DNA of 14,685 nt from Pseudomonadales bacterium (GTDB lineage Bacteria > Pseudomonadota > Gammaproteobacteria > Pseudomonadales > Azotimanducaceae), in the NCBI GenBank assembly GCA_029244465.1, contig JAQWQN010000072.1, forward strand, positions 1 to 14,685, written 5' to 3'. Position numbers and translations under genes: made by a program. Position 1 is the stretch's first letter. Every line of letters begins with the position of its first letter. Below, one piece after another: positions 6,682-13,995 of the stretch. The notes under the pieces are model-generated. The model searched no databases. It was not told the DNA's origin and saw nothing but the letters and a program-made list of their open reading frames with translations.

Positions 6682-6756
6682 CTTTCACTACGTATGGGAT
6701 TTGGTCCTATTTCCAGGTCGGTCAGTATTCTTCGCGCGTCTTCCTCTGGATAGAAA

Positions 6757-6768
6757 TAGAGCGCTCTA
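6757..6768. repeat. 12-bp perfect palindrome before ntrB
   Basis: TAGAGCGCTCTA is its own reverse complement. It sits in the 190-bp gap between the DUF4124 gene and ntrB, between the NtrC site and a second palindrome. It may be an operator half of an unknown regulator or chance. Confidence 0.3.
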
Positions 6769-6795
6769 GTTAACCACCCTGAGACCCGCGCCAAA

Positions 6796-6811
6796 TAGTA
6801 AGCACTTACTA
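6796..6811. promoter_or_regulatory. Operator-like inverted repeat 29 bp before the ntrB start
   Basis: TAGTAAGCACTTACTA has perfect 7-bp arms (TAGTAAG / CTTACTA) around a 2-bp centre. It is too tight to form an RNA hairpin, so a dimeric DNA-binding protein is the more natural reader. Its position close to the ntrB start codon would suit repression or a promoter-overlapping site. No matching regulator is identified. Confidence 0.4.
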
Positions 6812-6840
6812 ATAAACTAAATGCAGATGAACAGATAGCA

Positions 6841-7926
6841 ATGAAACGAATGTTGGACTCAATGGTTGATTCCATGACAACAGCCGTGGTCTTGTTGGAT
6901 CGTGCAATGTCGGTCGAATATCTGAATTCTGCTGCCGAAGGCTTGCTTAGAACCTCCGCTTCACAAGCTATCGGTCAATCAATCCAAGACCTGATATTAC
7001 TCGACAATCGAATTTTGTCCGCCTTAGCCATAGCACTCGATGAAGACCAGCCCTTTACGGAACGAGAGGCTACAATCCGATTACCCGACAACATATCGGA
7101 ACAAGTCGATTTTACAGTTAACATAATCGACGGTGAACGAAGCGGCGTGCGCGTCCGGTTACTGCTTGAACTACAACACCTCAACCGCCTGAAACGCATA
7201 AACAAGGATGATGAAAGCGTCGAGCGACAAGAAACCACACGGCGTCTCATTCGGGGACTGGCTCACGAGGTTAAAAACCCACTGGGCGGCATTCGCGGCG
7301 CGGCACAACTCTTGAAAAGCGAGTTATTAGACGGACAGCGCCCTGAACTCAAGGAGTATACCGATGTCATCATCAGCGAAACAGATCGTCTAAACGACCT
7401 TGTCGACCGCATGCTCGGTCCCCAGCGACAACTAGACATTTCTGACGTCAATATCCTCGCAGTGCTCGAGCATACGATTCAACTGATACAATCCGAACAA
7501 CCAGGCTTCATAACCTGGCGCCGTGATTACGACCCGAGCCTTCCTAATATCGAAGGCGACCAAGCCCAGTTGATTCAGGCCGTAATGAACATCATTCGAA
7601 ATGCATGTGATGCCCTCGTAGAGGTACAAGATCCAGAGATCAAGCTCCGCTCACGCGCGATTCGCCAATTTACGATCGGCAATACCAGACACAGAATCGT
7701 TCTCGAGCTGGAGATCACAGACAATGGTCCCGGCATTGATTCAACTTTACAGGAGCGTATTTTCTTCCCGATGATATCAGGACGCGCCGACGGCACGGGA
7801 CTTGGCCTCGCCATCACGCAAAACGTCATCTCTCAGCACCGAGGATCGATTCAAGTTAAGTCGCGCCCCGGCAGTACATGTTTTTCAATCTACATACCTT
7901 TTACCTATGAACCTGCTCCACTTTAG
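6841..7926 (+). CDS. ntrB: Nitrogen regulation sensor histidine kinase/phosphatase NtrB
   Basis: NtrB (GlnL) phosphorylates NtrC when nitrogen is scarce and dephosphorylates it when bound to PII. The 361-residue protein lacks membrane segments. An N-terminal PAS domain occupies about residues 5-110. The H-box LAHEVKNPLGG contains the phosphorylated His142. The DHp helix ends in LNDLVDRMLGPQ, and RDYDPSLP matches the E. coli protein closely. The N-box is NIIRNACDAL (Asn244), the G1 box DNGPGI (294-299), and the last boxes FFPMISGRADGTGLGLA (308-324). The ATG at 6841 has no strong ribosome-binding site; ATGs at codons 4, 8 and 12 are alternatives. The stop is followed by ntrC after 38 bp. An NtrC site and two palindromes lie upstream, so it is probably autoregulated. 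Confidence 0.95.
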   Translation: MKRMLDSMVDSMTTAVVLLDRAMSVEYLNSAAEGLLRTSASQAIGQSIQDLILLDNRILSALAIALDEDQPFTEREATIRLPDNISEQVDFTVNIIDGERSGVRVRLLLELQHLNRLKRINKDDESVERQETTRRLIRGLAHEVKNPLGGIRGAAQLLKSELLDGQRPELKEYTDVIISETDRLNDLVDRMLGPQRQLDISDVNILAVLEHTIQLIQSEQPGFITWRRDYDPSLPNIEGDQAQLIQAVMNIIRNACDALVEVQDPEIKLRSRAIRQFTIGNTRHRIVLELEITDNGPGIDSTLQERIFFPMISGRADGTGLGLAITQNVISQHRGSIQVKSRPGSTCFSIYIPFTYEPAPL

Positions 7927-7964
7927 CGTCCTACTCAAACGCCTTACCAGATGGTGCCACCGTC

Positions 7965-9362
7965 ATGAGTGAAAATGTCTGGGTCATCGATGATGACCGC
8001 TCCATTCGCTGGGTCTTGGATCGCGCCTTGAGCAAGGCAGGTATCCCCATCTCCGCATTCAACACTGCAGATCAAGCAATGCATCATCTGCACTCGGACG
8101 AGCCGGTGGCCATCATCACTGACGTCCGCATGCCGGGTACATCAGGTCTCGAATTTTTGCAACATGTGCAACAAAGACACCCCAAAGTACCCGTGATTGT
8201 GATGACTGCTCATTCTGACATGCAATCCACCGTTGCCAGCTTCGAACAAGGTGCCTTTGAGTTTCTCGCAAAACCTTTCGATGTGGACGAAGTGGTTGCG
8301 GTCGTACAAAGAGCGATCAGTCATACCCAAGATTCAGATCGTTTCGTCCATCAGGCTGGCGAACCCGTACCGGAAATCATTGGTCAGGCGCCAGCGATGC
8401 AGGAAGTTTTCCGCGCCATAGGGAGATTATCTTCATCAAACGTTTCTGTTCTAATCAACGGCCCGTCTGGCGCGGGCAAAGAACTTGTAGCCAAAGCACT
8501 ACATCGACACTCACCCAGGTCAACTGGCTCGTTCGTCGCACTCAATGTGGCCGCGATTCCTTCCGACCTCATAGAGAGTGAGCTATTCGGACATGAGAAA
8601 GGCGCTTTCACAGGCGCGAATCAACGCCGCGTTGGCCGATTCGAACAAGCCAACGGTGGCACCTTGTTTCTCGATGAAATTGGCGACATGCCTGCAACCG
8701 CTCAGATCCGACTGTTGCGAGTACTTGCTGAAAACGAGTTCTACAGAGTCGGCGGCCACTCTTCCGTCAAAGTCGACGTACGGATCATTGCTGCTACCCA
8801 TCAGAATCTCGAACAATTAGTTACCAAGGGGTCGTTCCGTGACGATCTCTATCATCGCCTCAACGTCATCCGCGTACATGTGCCACCCCTGGCTGACCGG
8901 CGGACAGACATCCCAGAACTTGCCAAACATTTCTTAGAAAGTTCCGCCCGCGAGCTCGGCGACGAAACTAAACGGTTAGCTGCAGAAGCTGAAGACTACA
9001 TGACCATGCTGCCATGGCCTGGCAATGTTCGTCAGCTCGAAAATACCTGCCGCTGGCTACACGTTATGGCAAGCTCCCGAACAATTTTGATTGAAGACTT
9101 GCCGCAAGAACTGAAAGTCGAAGGTGAAATGCAGACCAGTGAAGACTGGGAAAGCGGTTTCAGGCGATGGGCCACGCAATTGGCTGACCACAATACTGAG
9201 GCGCCGCTCTTAAATCACGCGCTTCCTAGGCTTGAAAAGATACTGATTGAAGTGGCATTGAGAAAAACTGGCGGACGCAAACGCGACGCCGCTGACCTGC
9301 TTGGGTGGGGCAGGAATACCCTGACCCGAAAAATGCAGGACCTCGACCTTGGTCAGTCGTGA
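7965..9362 (+). CDS. ntrC: Nitrogen regulation response regulator NtrC, sigma-54 activator
   Basis: NtrC (GlnG) is the enhancer-binding ATPase that opens sigma-54 promoters of nitrogen genes. The 465-residue protein has the three expected domains. The receiver domain (1-120) has the acidic pair DD at 10-11, Asp53 as phosphorylation site in TDVRMPG, and KPF at its end. The AAA+ domain has Walker A GPSGAGKE at 166-173, the sigma-54 contact loop GAFTGA at 213-218, and Walker B in GGTLFLDEIGD. The Fis-type C-terminal helix-turn-helix (about 420-465) includes LRKTGGRKRDAADLLGWGRNTLTRKM. All key residues are present, so the protein should be functional. Its presumed sites are visible at 4652, 4682 and 6665. 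It follows ntrB in one transcript; no clear terminator is seen after it. Confidence 0.96.
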   Translation: MSENVWVIDDDRSIRWVLDRALSKAGIPISAFNTADQAMHHLHSDEPVAIITDVRMPGTSGLEFLQHVQQRHPKVPVIVMTAHSDMQSTVASFEQGAFEFLAKPFDVDEVVAVVQRAISHTQDSDRFVHQAGEPVPEIIGQAPAMQEVFRAIGRLSSSNVSVLINGPSGAGKELVAKALHRHSPRSTGSFVALNVAAIPSDLIESELFGHEKGAFTGANQRRVGRFEQANGGTLFLDEIGDMPATAQIRLLRVLAENEFYRVGGHSSVKVDVRIIAATHQNLEQLVTKGSFRDDLYHRLNVIRVHVPPLADRRTDIPELAKHFLESSARELGDETKRLAAEAEDYMTMLPWPGNVRQLENTCRWLHVMASSRTILIEDLPQELKVEGEMQTSEDWESGFRRWATQLADHNTEAPLLNHALPRLEKILIEVALRKTGGRKRDAADLLGWGRNTLTRKMQDLDLGQS

Positions 9363-9721
9363 CCCCGTTACTGCAATCGATAGGTCTTCCTCACTAGGGT
9401 AAGAAATGCCACGGGTACTAGCCATTCGAATAACTGTTACGCCTGCGGGCTTAACTCCGGAATCATCGCGCCAGCAACGTTAGTTGCATCGGTTCCAGAA
9501 TGGATTCGCTCCGTTCTAGCGAACGCCGAAAATTAAACTTCTGTGCGTTTACCCATATAGGAACGATTACCGATGTCACCATAATGGGCATTTCCGACGG
9601 TAGTAAGCCCATCAAGGCTGGACGCATTCGCCTGCTGCAGTGTAGGACAAGGGCCATCGACTCGGCGAAATTTGCGAGCTCTCGTCTAGCGCAGGTTACC
9701 TGTTTGCCGCACAATTGATCG
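9363..9721. other. Non-coding gap between ntrC and trmL
   Basis: Two overlapping open frames on opposite strands (9500-9718 plus, 9463-9714 minus) have no recognisable domain or ribosome-binding site, so I do not call a gene. Two small hairpins are possible: GCAAC/GTTGC at 9474-9487 and TTCGCT/AGCGAA at 9505-9523. Neither is followed by a T-run, so neither is a clear terminator for ntrBC. I cannot identify the trmL promoter with confidence. Confidence 0.4.
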
Positions 9722-10189
9722 ATGCCTTTCAGTGTCGTTCTCTACGAACCAGAAATTCCGCCTAACACCGGGAACATCATTCGCCTCTGCGCCAATACCG
9801 GCGCTACGCTGCATCTGATCAAACCATTTGGTTTTGAATGGGAAGACCGCCGTCTCAAGCGAGCCGGACTCGACTATCATGATCTGGCCCACGTCACGCT
9901 ACATGACAGTTACGACGAGTACATCGCCCGAATTCGACCGGTGCGGACCTATGCTTTTACAACCAAGGGGACGACAAATTACACAGCTGCAAACTTCGAT
10001 GCTCAAGACACGTTCGTGTTTGGGCCGGAAACTCGAGGCTTACCCGCTGAATTCTTGGCTGCATTGCCAAAGGAACACCAGCTGCGAATACCGATGCACC
10101 CAGCTTCAAGGAGTTTGAATTTGGCTAATTCTGTCGCCGTCGCGCTCTACGAAGGTTGGCGCCAGGTGGGCTTTATTGACAGCTGCTAG
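9722..10189 (+). CDS. trmL: tRNA (cytidine(34)-2'-O)-methyltransferase TrmL
   Basis: TrmL (YibK) 2'-O-methylates the wobble base C34 or cmnm5U34 of tRNA-Leu isoacceptors, using S-adenosylmethionine. The 155-residue length is that of the minimal single-domain SPOUT methyltransferase (E. coli 157). The three motifs that build the trefoil knot are visible: NTGNIIRLCANTG (15-27), FGPETRGLP (100-108) and SLNLANSVAVALYE (131-144). The start ATG at 9722 gives the usual N-terminus MPFSVVLYEPEIPPNTGN, although no ribosome-binding site is obvious. Its TAG (10187-10189) interlocks with the TAG of the convergent secB gene in a shared CTAG, leaving no room for a terminator between them. trmL lies near cysE/secB in E. 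coli as well, so the neighbourhood is partly conserved. Confidence 0.95.
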   Translation: MPFSVVLYEPEIPPNTGNIIRLCANTGATLHLIKPFGFEWEDRRLKRAGLDYHDLAHVTLHDSYDEYIARIRPVRTYAFTTKGTTNYTAANFDAQDTFVFGPETRGLPAEFLAALPKEHQLRIPMHPASRSLNLANSVAVALYEGWRQVGFIDSC

Positions 10190-10662
10190 TGCTGAGTCTC
10201 ACCCGCGCCTGGCGTCACGTCGCTTTGCGCACCAGCCTGCCGCATTGCTTCGGCATACAGCATCTCAAAGTTCACTGGAGCCAGTTGTAGTGGTGGGAAA
10301 CCACCTTTGGTCACCAAAGAATCTAGCGTCTCGCGCAAGTATGGAAACAACGTATTCGGACAAGCGATTCCGAGAACTTGCCGAAGGGTCTGACCTTCCG
10401 CGCCTTCAATAACAAAGATCCCGGCCTGCTGGACTTCAACGATATAGGCATGCTTTTCATCAGAACGCATCGCGTTTACCGTCGCCGACAAAACCACCTC
10501 GTGACGACTATCGCCTAAGCTGTTTACACTGGTATTGATATCCACTTTCATCTCAGGCTGAAACTGCTGAGTGAAAATGCTCGGCGCACCTGGCGACTCA
10601 AAAGACGCATCCTTCATATAGAGTCGTTCAATTCGCAATTGTACTTGTACTGATTCGCTCAC
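10186..10662 (-). CDS. secB: Protein-export chaperone SecB
   Basis: SecB is a cytoplasmic homotetrameric chaperone that keeps preproteins unfolded and delivers them to SecA. The protein matches the family along its length: RIERLYMKDASFESPGAP at the N-terminus, EVQQAGIFVIEG in the middle, and CPNTLFPYLRETLDSLV followed by GGFPPLQLAPVNFEMLY. I choose the GTG at 10660-10662, giving 158 residues (E. coli 155) and the N-terminus MSESVQVQLRIERLYMKD. The upstream ATG at 10696-10698 would add 12 unrelated residues inside the rhodanese gene. The GTG shares one base with the upstream TAG (TAGTG), a coupled arrangement. In E. coli grxC sits between yibN and secB and gpsA follows; neither is present here. 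Confidence 0.95.
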   Translation of the reverse strand: MSESVQVQLRIERLYMKDASFESPGAPSIFTQQFQPEMKVDINTSVNSLGDSRHEVVLSATVNAMRSDEKHAYIVEVQQAGIFVIEGAEGQTLRQVLGIACPNTLFPYLRETLDSLVTKGGFPPLQLAPVNFEMLYAEAMRQAGAQSDVTPGAGETQH

Positions 10663-11078
10663 TATGTTTTCACGACAGGGAGGTTTTGGCCCCGCCACTC
10701 CGCAATGCCACCGCGCAACCGCGACACGTTTTCAAAACCTTTCTTCCGCAGCGTCGTGCCAACAGCGCCGGAGTGCTGGCCCATTTTACAGGCGATCACG
10801 ATCGGTCGTTCTTTGAACTTATTCAACTCATCTGCCCGACTATCGATAGACGCAAATGGAATGTTGATGGACTCGACAATGTGGCCTTGATCGAATTCGG
10901 ATTTGTCCCGCACATCAACCACAACTGCTTTTTCATGGTTCACCAGCTGTACAACTTCTTGCACGCCGAGGACTGATCCGCCGCGGCTCATTTCATTGCG
11001 AATGAACAGTGCAAGTAGTACAGCAAAGGTGCCTACCAAAAAGGGGTGATTGCTGACGTAGGTGAAAAGGTCTTCCAT
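10662..11078 (-). CDS. yibN: Membrane-anchored rhodanese-like protein, YibN type
   Basis: The 138-residue protein has one N-terminal membrane segment (residues about 11-27, HPFLVGTFAVLLALFI). A rhodanese domain follows (about 38-136) with VVVDVRDKSEFDQGHIVESINIP and GFENVSRLRGGIAEWRGQNLP. The active-site loop begins at Cys97 (ACKMGQHSG), so a persulfide carrier or thiosulfate/polysulfide sulfurtransferase activity is possible. E. coli YibN has the same layout but its loop differs. The ATG at 11076-11078 gives MEDLFTYVSNHPFLVG, like the E. coli start. An in-frame ATG at 11139-11141 would instead translate the repeat tract and is unlikely. The gene is divergent from gpmI and is directly coupled to secB; in E. 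coli YibN is linked to envelope biogenesis and Sec/YidC partners. No good ribosome-binding site is visible. Confidence 0.85.
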   Translation of the reverse strand: MEDLFTYVSNHPFLVGTFAVLLALFIRNEMSRGGSVLGVQEVVQLVNHEKAVVVDVRDKSEFDQGHIVESINIPFASIDSRADELNKFKERPIVIACKMGQHSGAVGTTLRKKGFENVSRLRGGIAEWRGQNLPVVKT

Positions 11079-11081
11079 AAT

Positions 11082-11133
11082 TTTCTGTCTGGCTTCTCTG
11101 TTTGGCGTCTCTGTTTGGCGTCTCTGTCTGAGT
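11082..11133 (-). repeat. Four-unit 13-bp tandem repeat in the yibN leader
   Basis: Two adjacent perfect copies of TCTCTGTTTGGCG (plus strand, 11095-11107 and 11108-11120) are flanked by degenerate copies: 11082-11094 with 10 of 13 matches and 11121-11133 with 9 of 13. Read on the gene's own strand the unit is CGCCAAACAGAGA. The tract ends 3 bp before the yibN start codon and occupies the region where the ribosome-binding site should be. Confidence 0.75.
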
Positions 11134-11158
11134 TTTCGCACAAGCGCGAAAGCGCGCG

Positions 11159-11164
11159 ATTATA
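11159..11164 (-). promoter_or_regulatory. Candidate -10 element for yibN-secB
   Basis: The minus strand reads GTGTATAATCGCG with a perfect TATAAT at 11164-11159. I see no good -35 at the usual spacing. Transcription from it would start near 11152 and give a leader of about 74 nt that includes the 13-bp repeats. Confidence 0.4.
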
Positions 11165-11186
11165 CACATCAGTAGCAAACATTTTT

Positions 11187-11196
11187 TTGCTAGAAT
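11187..11196 (+). promoter_or_regulatory. Candidate extended -10 promoter for gpmI
   Basis: TTGCTAGAAT contains an extended -10 (TGCTAGAAT, five of six matches to TATAAT plus TGn). It would start transcription near 11203, leaving about 26 nt before the gpmI ATG. The -35 is weak, as is usual for extended -10 promoters. The spot overlaps the upstream region of the divergent yibN. Confidence 0.5.
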
Positions 11197-11228
11197 CGCG
11201 GCCCATATTAACCGGTGTTGAGAAGCCT

Positions 11229-12776
11229 ATGTCCACGGTGAATCTACTCGTCGTTCTCGACGGCTTTGGCTACCGCGAAGCACAAGAGCACAACGCAATC
11301 GCGCTGGCAGAGACCCCAGAATGGGATCGCTTATGGGCAGAACAACCTCACACCCTGATATCCGGTTCTGGCGAAGACGTTGGCTTACCCCCAGGGCAGA
11401 TGGGTAACTCCGAGGTTGGACACATGAGTCTTGGCGCTGGAAGAGTCATCTACCAAGACTTCACACGGATCGACCGCGCCATTAGTCAGGGCGAATTCAA
11501 AAACAATCGCGCAATCAAGGCCGCTTTCAGAAAATTAGACAAGTCTGGGGGCGCACTCCATATCATGGGTCTTCTCTCCCCAGGAGGCGTGCACAGCCAT
11601 GAAGGTCAAATCCTTGAACTTATCCGTGTGGCCGCCGAACAGAACGTGCAAACGGTTTATCTACACGCATTTATTGACGGGCGTGATACGCCACCCCGTT
11701 CAGCAAAAGCCTCCCTCAAAGCAGCTGAAGACCTATTTGCATCACTCGGAAATGGTCGCATTGCCACCATTGTGGGGCGCTACCTTGCGATGGATCGCGA
11801 CAACAATTGGGATCGTGTCGAACAAGCGTACAACTTAATCGTACGAGGTGAAGCGCCATATCATGCAACCAGCGCGGTCGCTGCGTTAAAGAGCGCCTAC
11901 GCGCGAGGCGAAAACGATGAATTTGTACAGCCCACAGCTGTCCACGCCCTCGACGAAATCCCAGTAACAATGCAGAACGGCGATGCAGTTGTCTTTATGA
12001 ATTTTCGAGCTGACCGTGCTCGCCAAATTAGTAGAGCTATCGCAAAACCGGAATTCGACGGCTTTGAACGACGCTCCGTGGTGAACTTAGCCGACTTCGT
12101 CATGCTCACACGGTACGCCGATGACCTCGAACTGCCTTGTGCATTTGATCGGCAGCGTGTCAACAATACGCTGGCCGAGTATCTCGCAACCCTTGGCAAG
12201 CGCCAACTGCGGATTGCGGAGACGGAAAAATATGCCCATGTCACCTTCTTTTTCTCAGGTGGCGTCGAAGCCCCATATCCGGGCGAAGAACGCGAACTCA
12301 TCCCCTCGCCAAAGGTGGCAACGTATGACCTGCAACCAGAAATGAACGCTCCGGAAGTGACTCGCAGACTGGTCGCTGCCATAAAGGCCGGCGAGCATGA
12401 TGTAATCGTCTGCAACTACGCCAACGGCGATATGGTCGGACACACCGGTCAACTCGAACCGGCTATAGTGGCAGTAGAGGCACTCGATGCAGCGTTAGGC
12501 CAACTACGCTCAGCGATCGCGGAGGTTGGCGGACAAATGCTTATTACCGCCGATCATGGCAACTGCGAACAGATGGCAGATGCAGAAAACAAACAAAAAC
12601 ACACAGCACACACTCACAACGCAGTACCGCTAGTTTACGTTGGACCCCAGAAAATCCAACTGCAACAACAAGATGGTACATTGTCAGACGTCGCACCAAC
12701 CCTTCTAGACCTTATGCACATCGACATCCCTGCTGAAATGACAGGGCGCTCGCTTGCAACGATCGAAACTGCGTAA
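11229..12776 (+). CDS. gpmI: 2,3-bisphosphoglycerate-independent phosphoglycerate mutase
   Basis: GpmI (GpmM) interconverts 3- and 2-phosphoglycerate in glycolysis with two manganese ions and a phosphoserine intermediate. The 515-residue protein has the full alkaline-phosphatase-superfamily frame: VVLDGFGYRE with metal ligand Asp11, the phosphorylated Ser61 in GNSEVGHMSLGAGR, IDGRDTPP, NFRADRARQ, TFFFSGGVE, ANGDMVGHTG and the metal-binding ITADHGNCEQM. The start at 11229 gives MSTVNLLVVLDGFG, in line with the family (E. coli 514). A longer open frame upstream runs into the yibN leader and is not coding. The ribosome-binding site is weak (GAGAAG 7-12 nt before the ATG). envC follows after 53 bp, the same order as in E. 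coli. Confidence 0.97.
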   Translation: MSTVNLLVVLDGFGYREAQEHNAIALAETPEWDRLWAEQPHTLISGSGEDVGLPPGQMGNSEVGHMSLGAGRVIYQDFTRIDRAISQGEFKNNRAIKAAFRKLDKSGGALHIMGLLSPGGVHSHEGQILELIRVAAEQNVQTVYLHAFIDGRDTPPRSAKASLKAAEDLFASLGNGRIATIVGRYLAMDRDNNWDRVEQAYNLIVRGEAPYHATSAVAALKSAYARGENDEFVQPTAVHALDEIPVTMQNGDAVVFMNFRADRARQISRAIAKPEFDGFERRSVVNLADFVMLTRYADDLELPCAFDRQRVNNTLAEYLATLGKRQLRIAETEKYAHVTFFFSGGVEAPYPGEERELIPSPKVATYDLQPEMNAPEVTRRLVAAIKAGEHDVIVCNYANGDMVGHTGQLEPAIVAVEALDAALGQLRSAIAEVGGQMLITADHGNCEQMADAENKQKHTAHTHNAVPLVYVGPQKIQLQQQDGTLSDVAPTLLDLMHIDIPAEMTGRSLATIETA

Positions 12777-12829
12777 ACCGATAACGCGACACAAAGACCT
12801 AAAGATACGCGCTTAGAAGAAACCAAAGC

Positions 12830-13978
12830 ATGCACAGCAGCTTATTACTTCGACTCAGTAGTCTGGCACTAGTTTTTATCGGAGCCGTTGCACAGGGACA
12901 AACTCCGGATCCTAAAACCGATGCGACGGCTAAACAGTTACAAGAGACCGTTGCGCGGCTGAACGCGCTCGACCAATGGTTTTCCGAAGCAGAGAAAAAA
13001 CGTACGCGGTGGTTGGCCGATATACGGCGCCAAGACGTAGACATCTCCCATCTTAACAAAGAGGTCAAAGTCACGACTCAGGACCTTGCAAAACTTCGAG
13101 CTGAGCTCAAGGACCTGATCGCGGAAGCGCAAGAACTCAAACTTCAGCAACAAACGCAAGCCCTACACATTGCTAAACACATCGGCGCAGCCTATCGCCT
13201 GACTGGACAAGATTTTCTCAAACAACTACTTAATCAGGAGTCACCCGATACGCTCGACCGCATGATGCGCTATCACCGCCAATTCAGCGCTTCACGTTTG
13301 GATCTCATGGCCGAATACAAAGAAACGCTCGCACAGCTCGCCAAGACAAACGTGGCGCTAACTGACCGTCAATCAAGTTTGGATGGGCGTCGCGCGGATT
13401 TGCAAAAGGAACAATCAACGCTCGCGGCACAGCGCACGGAGCGGAGTAGATTGGTCGCTGCGCTCGAAGCCGAGCAAGAAACCAAGGAAGAAGAACACAA
13501 CCGTCTCATACGCGACCGCGAACGCTTAGAAACACTGCTTACACAATTGCGAACACGAGCAAGCGAATTAGATGGCTCGGCTTTTATTGCCGCTCGGGGC
13601 GCGCTCCTTATGCCAGTACAAGGTCGCGTTCGCCATGCCTTTGGCAGTCCCCGTGCAGACAATCGGTTGCGTTGGCACGGGATCGACATTGCCGCTCCGC
13701 AAGGGAGTCCGGTGACATCCGTGTTCCGCGGACGAGTCGTTTTTGCAGATTGGCTGCGTGGCTTTGGCTTTCTCACGATCGTTGATCACGGTAGCGATTA
13801 CCTCACCCTGTATGGTCACGTCGACGTACTCCACAAAAAAGTAGGCGACCTGGTCGAAAGCGGAGAAATCATAGCTGATGCCGGTAACAGTGGTGGCCAG
13901 CAAGACCCTGGGGTCTATTTCGAAGTGCGTTTTCGGGGCGAACCCAAGGACCCGATCGGCTGGATCGATCGCAGCTAA
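12830..13978 (+). CDS. envC: Murein hydrolase activator EnvC (degenerate LytM/M23 domain)
   Basis: EnvC is a periplasmic protein that activates the amidases AmiA and AmiB at the division site and is itself recruited by FtsEX. The 382-residue protein has a signal peptide (about 1-23, ending VAQGQ). A long coiled coil follows (about 30-250, heptad-rich with many Glu, Gln, Lys and Arg). A C-terminal LytM domain spans about 258-380. Active M23 enzymes carry H-x-G-x-D and H-x-H zinc ligands. Here the first motif is WHGID (282-286), with Trp where the zinc-binding His should be, and the last is GVYFE (361-365), which lacks both histidines. The site is therefore degenerate as in EnvC, though Asp286 and His330 (YGH) are kept. 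The start ATG at 12830 is clear. It precedes a ctpA-type protease gene by 17 bp. Confidence 0.93.
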   Translation: MHSSLLLRLSSLALVFIGAVAQGQTPDPKTDATAKQLQETVARLNALDQWFSEAEKKRTRWLADIRRQDVDISHLNKEVKVTTQDLAKLRAELKDLIAEAQELKLQQQTQALHIAKHIGAAYRLTGQDFLKQLLNQESPDTLDRMMRYHRQFSASRLDLMAEYKETLAQLAKTNVALTDRQSSLDGRRADLQKEQSTLAAQRTERSRLVAALEAEQETKEEEHNRLIRDRERLETLLTQLRTRASELDGSAFIAARGALLMPVQGRVRHAFGSPRADNRLRWHGIDIAAPQGSPVTSVFRGRVVFADWLRGFGFLTIVDHGSDYLTLYGHVDVLHKKVGDLVESGEIIADAGNSGGQQDPGVYFEVRFRGEPKDPIGWIDRS

Positions 13979-13995
13979 GCTGCCACACTCGGCGC

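Noticed and set aside
6669..6875. 68-codon minus-strand open frame with one hydrophobic stretch
   Set aside because: Its only ATG lies inside the ntrB coding region and it crosses the palindromes and the NtrC site; no ribosome-binding site. Some protein-like character, but antisense overlap makes a chance frame more likely.
9474..9523. Two small hairpins after ntrC considered as a terminator
   Set aside because: Stems are only 5-6 bp and no T-run follows either one.
9500..9718. 72-codon plus-strand open frame ending 3 bp before trmL
   Set aside because: No ribosome-binding site, no recognisable domain, and an equally long frame on the other strand covers the same bases.
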